64,000 bases of DNA from Eupeodes corollae (Eukaryota > Arthropoda > Insecta > Diptera > Syrphidae), in assembly GCF_945859685.1 (NCBI RefSeq), contig NC_079149.1:136192153-136256152 (forward strand), read 5' to 3'. The translations under genes and the position numbers were made by a program. The first letter of the stretch is position 1, and each line of letters starts with the position of its first letter. Under the pieces are notes generated by a model. It was given only the letters and a program-made list of their open reading frames with translations. It was not told the origin of the DNA and did not search any database. Positions 12,367 to 24,200 of the stretch are shown piece after piece.

Positions 12367-12464
12367 TTTGGATTGACACTGAATTCACAGATGATTTCAA
12401 TTTGGTTTCGAAACCAGTCTTTTATTTTCTCAGATTTGTATTAATATCAAAGAAAATATATCTG
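12367..12464 (-). promoter_or_regulatory. aop: aop 5' UTR segment and splice acceptor of an upstream non-coding intron
   Basis: Read on the - strand, a long pyrimidine run ending TTTTCTTCCAG (AG at 12462-12463 on +) stands just before A at 12461. It is a textbook acceptor. The sequence 12461-12367 would then be the untranslated start of the first coding exon, and the 5' end of the mRNA must lie further right. The partner donor is not identified. The inference is strong for an intron but does not locate the promoter. Confidence 0.65.
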
Positions 12465-13004
12465 GAAGAAAAAAAAAGAAGAAATTTATTAAATTGTTTA
12501 AAATTGTGTTGTATTTTTTTAAGAATTATTAAAAGAAAACACTGGACAAAACCTTTTATTGGGCGCCATTTAAAGAATAAACTATACAAAACAAAGGCAA
12601 ACAAATGATAAGGTTTAAAAATAATACACTTTTTTTTAACTCATCACATCCTGCCTTACTTTATTTGCACTAATTATGAGTTTCCAATTAAATTTCATAA
12701 CTCGTTAGGTTCTATACATAATGTTAGTTTACTATCAGCTTTATTTATTTCCACAAACTCGTTGAATGGTAGATTTATTACTGATCATTATTTCGATTTG
12801 TTTTATTTCCATGAAATCAATTTTGTTTGTAATATGAGGTACATAAAGTAACAAAGGCTACAGAGATAAAACATATCTACTTTTTTTTTACTTTTTTAAA
12901 AGTCTTATCTTTTAAAATAATTCATTCTTTAAAAATATTTCATTCTACATAGGCTACAATCTTTCAAACTACTCATATATAACTATAGACGCACGAATTT
13001 CATA
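12465..13004 (-). other. AT-rich intronic DNA upstream of the aop coding exon
   Basis: No coding frame is credible: 12225-12608 (+) and 12422-12604 (-) are shadow or AT frames. The GGGCGCCATTTAA near 12559 echoes GGCGCCATTTAAG near 10292 inside an aop intron, a short repeat of unknown meaning. Confidence 0.45.
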
Positions 13005-14975
13005 TTTCACGTGCGTAGGTTTAAAAAACTTTCTTTTTCCAAAAAAGAATATTAAACAAAATTTGCATATATCTGTGATTTCAAGAAAAGAGGTACTTTT
13101 AACAGATTTGGCAGTTCAAAAAAAGTGATCCTGAACACGTCTTAACTATGACAGTTCGGGTAAAAAAAAGAACAAACCAAGATCACAAAGTATGGAAGCA
13201 CTCCAGTAGATGTCACATGCGTAGATTTATAAACTTTCTATTTCCAAAAAAGAATATTTAACATATTCATATATATATTCATATATCTGTGATTTCAAGA
13301 AAAGAGTTACTCTTAACAGATTTGACAGTTCAAAAAATGTGAATCTAAATACGTCTTAACTATGACAGTTCGGGCAAAAAAATAAGAACAAAACAAACAA
13401 ACCTATATCACAAAGTATGGAAGCACTCCAGTAGATGTCACATGCGTAGGTTTAAAAAAGAATATTTAATAAAATTTGCATATATCCGCGATTTCATCAA
13501 AAGAGTTACTCTAAACAGATTTGACAGTTCAACATAGAAGGATCTGAACACATCTTAACAATGACATTTCGTGCAAAAAGAAACGAACAAAACAAACAAA
13601 CCTAGATAACAAAGTATAGAAGCACTCATAGTAGATGTCATATGCGTAGGTTTATAAACTTTCTATTTCCTAAAAAGAAAATTTAACAAAATTTGCATAT
13701 GTATATCTGTGATTTCAAGAAAAGAGTTACTCTTAACAGATTTGACAGTTCAAAAAAGTTGAATTTGAACAAGTCTTAACAATGACATTTTTTGCAAAAA
13801 GAAACGAACAAACCTAGATCACAAAGTATAGAAGCACACAGCAGATGTCAAATGTTTAGATTTAAAAACTTTATATTTCCAAAACTGAATACATAATATA
13901 CACAGATGTAGAAAAGAGTTACTATTAAAAGATTTGACATTTCAAAAAAGTTGAATTTGAACAAGTCTTAACAATGACATTTCTTGCAAAAAGAAACGAA
14001 CAAAACAAACAAACATAGATAACAAAGTATAGAACCAATCACAGTAGATGTCACATGCGTAGATTTATAAACTTTCTATTTCCAAAAAAGAATATTTAAG
14101 AAAATTTGCATTTATCTGTGATTTCATAAAAAAAGTTACTTTTAACAGATTTGACAATTCAAAAAAGTTGAATTTGAACAAGTCTTAACAATGACATTTT
14201 TTGCAAAAAGAAACGAACAAACCTAGATCACAAGTATAGAATCATTCACAGCAGATGTCAAATGTGATGATGTAGAAAAGAGTTACTAATAAAAGATTTG
14301 GCAGTTTAAAAAAAGTGAATCTGTACTCGTCTTAAGAATGACATTTCTTGCAGAAAGAAACGAACTAAACAAACAAACCTATATCACAAAGTATGAAAGC
14401 ACTCCAGTAGATGTCACATGCGTAGATTTATAAACTTTCTATTTCCAAAAACGAATATTAAACAAAATTTGTATATATTTGTGATTTCAAGAAAAGAGTT
14501 ACTCTTAACAGATTTGACAGTTCAAAAAATGTGAATATGAATACGTCTTAACTATGACAGTTCGGGCAAAAAAAAAAGAACAAAACAAACAAACCTAGAT
14601 CACAAAGTATAGAAGCACACAGCAGATGTCAAATGTTTAGATTTGAAGACTTTATATTTCCAAAAATGAATACAGAATATTTACATAATATGCACAGATG
14701 TAGAAAAGAGTTACTATTAAAAGATTTGACATTTCAAAAAAGTTGAATTTGAAAAAGTCTTAACAATGACATTTCTTGCAAAAAGAAACGAACAAAACAA
14801 ACAAACCTAGATCACAAAGTATAGAAGCACTTACAGCAGGTGTCACATGCGTAGATTTAAAAACTTTCTATTTCCAAAAAAGAATACAAAATATTTGACA
14901 GTTCAAAAAAAAATGCATCTGAACCCGTCTTAATAGTGACAGTTCTGCAAAAACAAGACAAACAAACCTAGATCC
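13005..14975 (+). repeat. Satellite-like tandem array, ~205-bp unit, about 9-10 degenerate copies
   Basis: The block starting CACATGCGTAGRTTTA recurs near 13010, 13208, 13440, 13640, 14050, 14415 and 14845, with altered versions near 13850 and 14630 and a deleted one near 14262. Each unit contains TTTCTATTTCCAAAAAAGAA, GTGATTTCAAGAAAAGAGTT, ACAGATTTGACAGTTC, a GAACACGTCTTAA-like box, ATGACAGTTCGGGCAAAAA and AAACAAACCTAGATCACAAA. Period varies between about 150 and 235 bp because of internal deletions. No protein is encoded. Confidence 0.9.
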
Positions 14976-15041
14976 GGAGAATTGACTTATTTGTTTGAAA
15001 TGTCAGAAATCGTTAAAAATTTTGCACCAACGTCTCAATAA

Positions 15042-15109
15042 AGGGTGTTTTTTAAAGAGATCTACGAATTTGACTACACACAAATTATATTATGAAAAAA
15101 AACACCCTG
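15042..15109. mobile_element. Short hairpin with mariner-like inverted ends
   Basis: AGGGTGTTTTTTAAAG at 15042 faces its near-complement TGAAAAAAAACACCCT ending at 15109, about 38 bp apart, with TA close to both ends. Ends of the type GGGTGTTTTTT are seen in some mariner transposons. This would be a tiny deletion derivative, or a fortuitous hairpin. Confidence 0.4.
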
Positions 15110-15119
15110 TAAAAGAATC

Positions 15120-15950
15120 TACACGGCTCCCTATTTAATTATAATTGAATATTTCACAGAGAGCAAGAATGAAAAAAAAAACAAGTGTTTAGGTAGAGTA
15201 GATACATATTCAAGTTGTATCGCACGACAACATTGGCAAGATCAATTAGCCATAGAGCTAAGCTATAGTCATGACTTAAAGCTGGGCCTGGAGGAATAAA
15301 GCCAAGTCAAGCCACACCGACTGCGACTGCAACACCACGTCTCAGTTCGTTGTTGTAACTAACTTGTAGGTAGGTTTTAACTAATAGTCAACTTCAGCAG
15401 CACACATCAACTTCATCAAACTAAACTACCGCTCTGGCTGGCTCTGGCATACTTGTCACGAAGCTTAGGAATGCCGGTCACCAGAGATAATAACATTTTT
15501 GTTGCTTTATTAAATGCAAACAGTATCCGGCAAATCCAGTTTAAGCGGAAATTCAGATTCTTTTGCCGTCATCATCATCTTGTGTCTTGTGTTTTTCAGT
15601 TTCTTTTTCTTTGGTTTTTTATTTTGTCAGTTTCTTCTTATTTTATTTCGTTTTTTTTTTTTTCGTTTTCTCCCTTCACCTGCCTATTCTTGTTTATTAT
15701 AAAAGTTTATTTTATTTTTTGATTTATAAAAATTCTTTCCTTGCGTAGATATTCACACACTTAGATACAAGATTTTTAAAATAATCAAAACTTTAAGAGC
15801 AAACATGACGAATTGGTTAAGTCTATAATTTGGTGTATTTTTGGTTCTTTTTTCTGATGTTTAGTGTAGATTCAGACAAAAGAGATAAACGAAGCAAAAG
15901 AAAAATGAAAAAAATATTTAGTAAATAGATAAATACGGAAATCGTAAAAA
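15120..15950. other. Non-coding DNA, partly GC-raised, with long T tracts
   Basis: The part at 15240-15480 is relatively GC-rich (CACCGACTGCGACTGCAACACC) and holds the initiator-like TCTCAGTTCGTT at about 15341. From 15560 it turns T-rich. The overlapping frames at 15453-15748 are F/S-rich by composition and are not genes. Confidence 0.4.
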
Positions 15951-16520
15951 ATTCTAAAGCTATATTTAGATAACAGCGAAGAAGAAAAACAACGCCTGAC
16001 AGCGAACTGAGTACATATATAAACCCATAGTATTCAACAGACGATGCGGAAGTCCAACGACTCCCGCTTCTGTGTTCATCTCCTGCCGCACGATCTCTCT
16101 TTGCTCTGCTCTGCTCTGATCGCACAGCTCTGGCTCTAGCTGGCTCTCTGATCCGACCGACTGACACTGCCAGTTAAAACTGTAGTGTTATTGTTTGGCT
16201 GAGAGTATCGCGTCGAGCCGCGCCAAACCGCACGCCGTTGCTGTTTCCTAGTCCTTCTTTATACCCCCCACCATAGTATAAGACCATCAGCTAGTATAGA
16301 TCAGTTGTTGTAGAAGTTTGCGCGACTACGCCACTTCCCTATGTCAAGCCGAAATAATAACAAAAATATACAAACAAAAATACTAACCAACAGTTTTGTG
16401 TCTAAGAAAAGCGATGAACAGAAATCAGCAGCAGCGCAGAAGAAGAAGCAGAAGCATATTCAGATTCAGCTTGGCTAGCCTGTTGTAGGTAGGTATAGCC
16501 ATATAGAAGCTGCGGAGTAT
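15950..16520. promoter_or_regulatory. GC-raised island with TATA-like boxes on both strands; candidate distal aop promoter
   Basis: On the - strand TATAAAG (16257-16263) is followed about 95 bp downstream by an initiator-like TCAGTC near 16160, further than the usual 30 bp; a second TCAGTT lies at 16004-16009. On the + strand CATATATAAACCC (about 16013-16025) is TATA-like. The island is rich in CGA and GAGCC and contrasts with flanking AT-rich DNA, as fly promoters often do. Orientation toward aop fits, but no splice donor matching the acceptor at 12462 was found, so this is a candidate only. Confidence 0.3.
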
Positions 16521-16529
16521 AGGAAGCTA

Positions 16530-16970
16530 TGATCTTCACATCACAAAAGCAAAACAATCACATCAGACGCTCCTATACTTAAAATTTTGGGTTGTTTTGT
16601 TGATTGTAAATCTACATATTTTTTGGTTTGGTTATTGGTGCGGTCGCAGCGGCGGAATTGCTAGCGGCTATAGACTTATTTCAGAACGGGCTATGGACCA
16701 CCACCAAAACTTTTAGCTATTTGTTTGTTTTCCAAAAATTGTTTCACAGGTTATACCCGTGTCGATTTTTTTGGAAGAAATTATGTAACAAAGATCATGA
16801 AATATTTGGTTTAATATTAAAATCAAATGAATCATTGAATATTTCAAATATTTTCAAGTTGATTTGGAACGAAAAAAAGAAGACAAACTTTCTCGCATAT
16901 AACCTTTTTCTTTCACTAAGTCGCTAGCAAAAATAAAGCCACAATAAGATCAAAGCTTAACAAAAAAAAG
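16530..16970. other. Spacer, no gene seen
   Basis: The frame at 16628-16927 opens in a short GC-rich stretch (GCGGTCGCAGCGGCGGAATTGC) and runs into AT-rich sequence. No domain is recognisable and I do not call it. Confidence 0.5.
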
Positions 16971-16973
16971 AGA

Positions 16974-17700
16974 CAATTGTCAGAACTGTCAATAAAATAA
17001 TAAATGTCTCAAATGCCCCAATCCAGACGATTATATTTGTTTAACAAAATTGCAAGAAACGTCAAATGTTGTTTTGACAACTGCTTTCAACGTCATTACA
17101 ATAAATCTTCTACGCGTACACAAGATCAAAACCTTGGGACAAAAACCGTCAAACAATTGATCAGATATTTTTTTCATATAAAAATATGTTTAGCAGTGAA
17201 TTGACAACTGTTGTCATCATAGGACTGACTGGTCTTACAATGCTGTAAAATTTAACAACGCTTGTACTTAGCTTTAGAATGTCATATGAAATTTGACAGC
17301 TGGTACAGCTTGTTGAACACTTTATTCATGACACAAGTACACAGAATAGACGATTGTCAGAACTGTCAATGAAATAAAAATTGTCCCAATCCAGACGATT
17401 ATATTTGTTTGATAAAATTGCCAGAAACGTAGAATACCGTTTTGACAACTGCTTTCAACGTTCTTACAACAAATCTTCTGCGCGTACACAATATCAAAAC
17501 CAGTTAAACTTTGGGACAAAAACTGTCAAACATGTGATTGGATAATTTTTCATCGAAATGTGGTTAGCAGTGAATTGGCAACTGTTGTCATCATAGGACT
17601 GGCACTGATGAAAAATTTAACAACGCCTGTACTTAGCTTTAGAATGTCATATGAAAATTTGACAGTTGGTAGAGCTTTTTAAACACTTTCTTTATGACAT
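16974..17700 (+). repeat. Two tandem copies of a ~375-bp repeat
   Basis: CAGAACTGTCAATRAAAT occurs at about 16981 and 17358. Each is followed by CCAGACGATTATATTTGTTT, TTTTGACAACTGCTTTCAACG, AAATCTTCTRCGCGTACACAA, GGGACAAAAACYGTCAAAC, GTGAATTGRCAACTGTTGTC and ATGTCATATGAAAWTTTGACAG. Similarity runs almost to 17700. The frames at 17004-17204 and 17322-17519 lie in the repeat and are not genes. Confidence 0.85.
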
Positions 17701-17777
17701 AAGTGCATGTTTCATTTCTCGGAGCAAACAGTGCTATTAGGTCTGTTCATGTACTCTAATAAGCTGAACAATAGAAT

Positions 17778-18478
17778 GGCTGCGTTCAATTTTAGACAGA
17801 TAGAGTATTCGGATACCTTTCTGTTAGTGTTTTACGTGTAAAACAACAGCTGATCAAAAACAGTTGAGATGTCAAAAAAAGGAATCCAAAGCTATGCTGA
17901 AAAACAGAATGGCTGCGTTCAATCTCAGATGGACAGGGTATCCGGATACATTTTTGTTAGTGTTTTGCGTGTAAAACAACAGCTGATCAAAAACAGTTGA
18001 TATGTCAAAAAAGGGATCCAAAGCTATTCAAGAATTTTCGGGGTATGTACTGTACATACATAGGTATCTGACAGAACAGCTGATTCAGCACATGTTTGAA
18101 TTTCAAGAAACTTCAAAATTGATTTCAGTTTTTGTATTTGTTGGTAAAAAAAAGATACAAAATGTTAGTTGAAGTTGTTTTTGAGGACGTTCTATACATA
18201 ATAGACGATAAAGAAGCTATTTGCCTCCGAATTTTGGAAGGTAATTATGAACTATTTTTTTAAACTTCAAAATTGACTTATTTTTTGCTAGGTCTTACCT
18301 CCAGTCTAGCGTAAAGCATTCTGAAGTTGAAGAAACTCATCCTATTTGAATTTTGACATCGAAGCTTAAATGTTTCTCTGTCATTTGTGAACACCTGAAA
18401 TTTGTTCTTATTTTTTGTCAGCTATCTCAATACAGCTATCGAAGATATCCTATATCCAATACGAGATTGAACGCAGCC
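17778..18478. mobile_element. MITE with GGCTGCGTTCAATCT terminal inverted repeats and duplicated left end
   Basis: GGCTGCGTTCAATCTCAGAT at 17911 is inverted at 18459-18478 (reverse complement of ACGAGATTGAACGCAGCC), flanked by AAT on both sides, giving a ~570-bp element with no transposase. A second left end starts at 17778, so about 133 bp of the left part is present twice in tandem, including TTTTRCGTGTAAAACAACAG and CTGATCAAAAACAGTTGA. It is non-autonomous and its superfamily is not determined. Confidence 0.65.
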
Positions 18479-18484
18479 AATCTG

Positions 18485-18985
18485 TTCAAAGTGTTGATTT
18501 AAAGTGTATACTTGACAGTTCTTATAAACAGATTTGAGTAATGTTTACTTTACGAAAAGAACAATAGATGAGTCGGACGCAACAGAAAATGAAACAGAAC
18601 TTTTATCAGACAAGCTACTATCTTTGACACTTCTTCACCGTCATAGATTTAAATGAGAAAGTCCTTAAAATTTCATTGATTTCCTTGTAATTAAATGTTG
18701 AGATAAAATAAATATTATTTAATTAATCATTTAAGTTCGACAAGTTGTTGGTTGAAAAAAAAAACAAGCAGGCTCTCAGGCTATATAAATATAACAGTTC
18801 TCAATATTGTAATACATCTTTTTTGCAGCTATAGGCTTCAGTCTATGACTTAAGTCGTAAAAACTCGTTTCCGCATACCGTATAAGGCTTCTTTGGAAGC
18901 TGTGTCATTATCTATAACATAAGGAGGCAACAGAGCTAAGATGAGATGAAATGGTACTTTTCTCTAATTCACGATCTTGGCTTAA
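18485..18985. other. Spacer, no gene seen
   Basis: AT-rich, with a TATA-like CTATATAAATATAAC near 18780 and no following gene. Confidence 0.5.
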
Positions 18986-18989
18986 CCGC

Positions 18990-20120
18990 ATGCACAGCAC
19001 AGCACACACCACTCTAGGTGATCGTCACTCCCCGGGCAACAGGTTGAGACTCTTTGAGAGTATAGTCTTAAAGTTCCCCCGAAAATAATTACATAGCCAA
19101 AGCAGTTCCTGGATGCATCCTCTTGCTGTTCTTCCTTAACACCGACACAGCTATAGCTTAGTGCTGCGAAGGCCCAATCCCCGGTTCCCCGGTGTCCGTT
19201 AAGATGGTTATACTTGAAATTCACTTCCTGGATCCCAGACGACGAAAATCTCGTTTTCCAGCCACCACCATCCACCGTCACCTAAAAGCAACAACCATCA
19301 GCCAACGAGCTCGAGCAATCGATGGATGCGCAACTGGATTCTTTATGTGGTGCTCTTTTACGACTATAAGACGACGACGATCGTCAGCATCATAATCATG
19401 ATGTTGCCGATTCCGATCGCCTCCTTCTTTGATCATATTGCGGATGCTGCCCCTTTGGTGCTTGCAATGACCTCGTATTTGTTCCTGATCGAGCTCGAGT
19501 TCGAGCCCGAGCCCAGCAAGCATAAAAAGCTGGATATCAATGTACTGTTCCCAATGTTATGTTATGTACCTTCCTTCAACGAATCAACGAAGGAAGACTT
19601 CTTCTTCCTTCTTTGTGCAGCCCAGCATCATCACGCAGGAGTAGTCGGTATATAGGATGAAACCTTAATCTAGGAGGAAGCAATACACTTAGATTTCTGT
19701 ACTTTACCACCCCTGCTGCGCATCTGTATTTCAAAACGTGCGAGTAAAGAAACCAGTTTAAGCGGAAACTACACAACATTTTAACTGCGGCAGTGCGGCT
19801 ATAGCTGTGGCAGAAGCGCGCTGATGTAGCGCAGAGACAGAGACCAGGGAACAGCAGCAGCAGCATCAGAAGTACACAGGAACACAGGAGACGAGACGAC
19901 AACGGAACGCCGAACGGGTACGACTACGGCTATGATGGCAACGAAGCGGTGGTGGCGGCAAGGCGAGGATCGGAGGCGGTGGCAGTGGCAGCAACAGTGA
20001 TGGCCAAATTCCATAGCAAAGTCGACTTTTTTCCGTAGTTTTTGTTGTTGTTTTTCTTCTTCTTCCTCTTGGTTTGTTTGTTTACCTTCTCCTCTTCAGC
20101 ACTCTCCTGCTGGTGTTGCT
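18990..20120. promoter_or_regulatory. GC-raised island, unassigned (possible 5' exon or regulatory DNA)
   Basis: GC is clearly higher than in the surroundings, with CAG, CGA, GGC and GAGC triplet runs, particularly 19790-20010. Frames exist on both strands (18982-19281, 19278-19523, 19576-19902, 19799-20014 on -; 19326-19655 on +), but they overlap each other, are rich in R/H/S/C from triplet repeats and show no domain. I read this as non-coding exon or enhancer DNA. Confidence 0.3.
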
Positions 20121-20640
20121 TACTGTACTGTGTGCCCGCCTAGCAGCCCAGCCAAGTGAATAATAGGTATCGCTATTTATGATGCAGACACAAAACGAAA
20201 AAAAGAAGAACTTCGAAAACCATGCAGTGGGTATCTTTCAGAACAACATGTGTAAAAAACGATTCTTTTTATGAGTTTTTTTCCTTCAGTGTGGCTGCCG
20301 TTTAGGGAACAGGGAACAGGGAAAGGAACCACTCAAATCTGAGCTGGTACAATGTACATAGAAAAATGAAAGATGATGCGATCGGGGATCGGGGTGGTAA
20401 GTGAAAGGAAATAAAAAGAAATAACAACAAAAAAATGCACATGTTGAAACAAGGACAGAGGGTGCGTAGCGGGAGAGTTAGGGAGCGTCTTAACTTGTCT
20501 CTTGATTAAACAAAAACTTCAATCTTTTGAATACGATGATGGGAATACGTTGATGGTTAAATTGACCAAAATTCTGAAACCAACTTATGATCACCCATAA
20601 CAAGAGGGTGACACAAAATTTAACATACTTAGGGCCAGTT
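20120..20640. other. Spacer, no gene seen
   Basis: Purine-rich patches (GGGAACAGGGAACAGGGAAAGG near 20305) but no credible frame. Confidence 0.5.
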
Positions 20641-20699
20641 TATAGCTGTCATTGGGTTTCATCATTGAAAATTTAGTTTCGCGATTTAAAAGCGTGTAA

Positions 20700-21290
20700 G
20701 AGAGTCAAATTTATTAGATTTGGTTTGAGTTTTTTAGCCAGAACTTTTCTTTTAGGTCATTCTTAATTTTCTAATAATGAAATCGTTTTCAATGAACAGC
20801 TGATTGTTGATTTCAACTTTTAGAACATAATCGTTCCACTGGAAACTTTTCATATTGTTTGTGTTCCCATGGGGTTAATTATAGCTATTTTTTTAGCCAA
20901 GACTTTTCTTTAAGTTCATTCTTAATTTTCTAATAATAAAACCCGTTTTCAATCAACAGCTGATTGTTGATTTCATTTCATGTTTTAAAACATAATCGTT
21001 CCACTGAAAACGTTTCATATTGCTTGTGTTCCCATCTGTCAGTTTTACTTTCAATGATCAATTCTATGGGGTTAATTATAGCTATTTTTTTAGCCAGAAC
21101 TTTTTTTTAAGTTCATTCTTAATTTTCTAATAATAAAATCATTTTCAATCAACAGCTGATTGTTGATTTCATGTTTTGGAGCATAATCGTTCCACTGGAA
21201 ACCTGTCATATTGTTTCATACTGTTCCCATCTGTCAGTTTTACTTTCAATGATCAACTCTATGGGGTTAGTTATCATTGGTTTTCATAAT
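20700..21290 (+). repeat. Tandem repeat, ~160-195-bp unit, three copies
   Basis: AACAGCTGATTGTTGATTTC occurs at about 20796, 20956 and 21151, preceded by TTCATTCTTAATTTTCTAAT and followed by ACATAATCGTTCCACTG. The second and third copies also carry CCCATCTGTCAGTTTTACTT. Copy ends differ by insertions. Non-coding. Confidence 0.85.
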
Positions 21291-24200
21291 TGAAACCAAT
21301 CATTGGAATTTTGTTGGCTGTTCTTCTGAAAATTTCTTTCTTTGAACAAAAATTCCTGATTGATATCTGTCAAACAAAAAAAAAAGTTTACTAACTGAAA
21401 TCTGTCATTGGAATTGTGGGAAATTGGAACACAATCAGTGGAACGATTCGTTTCACTTTTAAACATAAAATTATCAGCTGTTCAGGAAAATTAATTTTGG
21501 TCTAGAAAATAGAAAACTACTTTTTTGTTCGTAAAAATCAAACTTTTTTTTCCCAAAAAAAAATTCATTGTGTAATTTCCAATCGATCAGCATATAATTT
21601 TCATTTATAATCAAAGCTAAACGTAGTCAAAACATTTTCCGGATTGATTTCAATGATAGCTAAACTTAAAATGCTTGATTCGAATCAGGGAATATTTATC
21701 CAATGACAGAAATTATCAATAAAACTAATACCCAGACTGTCCAAAAAAATCCAATGATTAGTTTCAGTTATGAACACCAATGATGGCTACAACTGGCACC
21801 TTAGGAATGTTTAAAAAACTGGAATCAGCATTTTGAAAACATTTACAAAAACGTCAAATAGTTTTCTGAGCTTCGGATCTGTCAGATATGTACATAGATT
21901 AGTTGAATTCAACCTCAAAATTGGAACGACAGAAAAATCAAACAGTCCTTGAGCAAGTTTAGTTTAATTGTCAGAGTTCACACTGGATTGATGTCTCATA
22001 AGTTTATCTCTTTCTCTTTCTACCTGATGAACTGTCAAAAAGAGTTAAGAAATTAAAAAACTTGTAAACATAAAAGTGACATCCACGTTTTAGTGACAAC
22101 TGACATAACAGGTGTAAACCAAAAAAGAAAAGAAATAGGTAAAATGATGACGTTAACTTCACTGTAATTTTTGTTTCTGAACAAGCCTCTTAATATGACA
22201 AGATGTGTTCTTAAACGTCATGTACGCTGAACAGAATAGAATAACTGATTTTTTAGAAAAAAACACACCCTGTCAAAAAAAATAAGACACTTAAGATCAT
22301 CCCTGACACAGGCAACACTTGGATGATATTTGATATTGGAATTTCCAGCAAACTTTTTATATGACGTGAATATCATAAAATCCGATGATGACATCACACA
22401 CATTTTTTTTCAGGCGACGACTACGACGACGACGATGAGGAACGTGATGTTTGTTGCTAATTTGTGAATAAAGCCAACACACATCACATAAACAAAGGAA
22501 TTTAAGAAAAAATCCAATAAAAACGGACATAAGGGACGATTTTGTATAAAGAAATCAATAAAACAAAAAATCACTGCAAAAATATCAAAAACTAATAATA
22601 ATTTTTAGGACAGTTAACGGTGCGATCTTACCCTATTCTCTATCTCTTTCTACTCTACGACTGTCATCATCTAAGATAAAGATAAGTCATTGACCCGAAA
22701 TATTTATAAGACAAAAATTGCCTATTGCAGAATCTTATTAAAATGATGAACAAAATAAAAAAAAAACATTTGCTATCATTTTGAGAAGAAATTAAATTAA
22801 AAAAAAAAAACATAATACATATCAATCGATAAACAAAAAACCAGAAACTTAATTTATTCACTTTTGTCGAGTGGTTTTTTCCCTCGTTTGAATTTTCTGT
22901 CGAGATTTTTTATTTTTTCGGTTCCAACTAATTTCTTCGTCGCAGATTTTGGTTTTTTTTTTGTTGTTGGTGTTTCTGACTTAATTATGCTGGAAGTAGG
23001 TGGTGCCGTGTCCGAATACCTGTTTCTTGTTATTTTGTTCTTGTTTTATAAGTTTAATTCTCAATCGGACTTTCGTTATTCGGAAAAGAAACAGAACATT
23101 ATGTAGATGTAGAGACTGAGAGGAACACAAAAATAATAGGTAAAGTTAAGAGGTGTTATTAATCGTTCGATAACCTTTTGCGTTTACGCATTTATGTTGG
23201 TCGCTACTTGGCTATGATGTTGTTTTTTTGGTTTACCATCAAAAGATCACGATCATCATCATCATCATCTGAAAACTGAAACATCAAAAGATCACCACCA
23301 TTGGCAAGTAAAGACGAAACGGCAGTCAAACAGATCTTCGGTAAAGTAGTAGAATGATCTTTTTGTAGGGCGAGGCGGCGGACATTAGTTTTGGTTATTT
23401 TTTTTCTTTATTCGTTTGTTCATTTAAGAAAAAGTCATTACCCGAACGATAGGACTCAAAATCAGCCGCAGGGAATCTGTGTTTCTATTTATTTGAGGCC
23501 CTGCCCTTAAGCTATTTTAGAATTTAATTTAATAAATAGTCTGAAAAGAAAAAGGTTAACATCAGGTAACAGTAGGTAAGGTAGAGTGTGTGTTATTTAT
23601 GCGTCATTATGGGCACATCAAACTCCACTACTCGTTTATTTTCCGTTCGCTCAAGAATTTGGACTTTTTTTTTTTTTTTTTTGTGGCTTTTAAGTTTTAA
23701 ATCTCAGTCAAATTTTTGTATATGTTTTTATTTCCTCAAATAACAATGTTTTATTATAGCTATCAAATTGTTCACTCGAAGTTCACGCGATAATTCAGCT
23801 TGAGTTTCGACTATAAAATTCAGATAGCACGTACATAGCAAATGATAAGATAATAATGCTGCTAATACAAGTATAGGTACCTACTATAAGTCTGCAACTC
23901 TCTATAGAGCTTTATACCTACCTACCTAAAATCTATCTATTATGTATATCTACGTTATGTACACATAAGTTTTTAGATATAATAAAAAAGGTATTTTAGA
24001 TTATTTCCTGAAAAACAACACAAATCGAGATTTTTGTTCGCGTATTGTTTTAAATGCTTTCAATTCTATGAAGATAAGTAGGTAGAGTAGGAAACGTAGG
24101 TAGGTTTGTTCAATGTTCATAATGTGTATAAATAAAAATGGACTCTTAGAACACAACTCACCTCACGTGGACAGCTTCCTTAGACCAGTCATGTGGGCTT

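Noticed and set aside
15823..16167. 114-codon - strand frame in a GC-raised island
   Set aside because: The R/S/E-rich start comes from triplet-rich DNA and the rest is AT-driven; no domain, and TATA-like and initiator-like boxes within it suggest promoter DNA instead.
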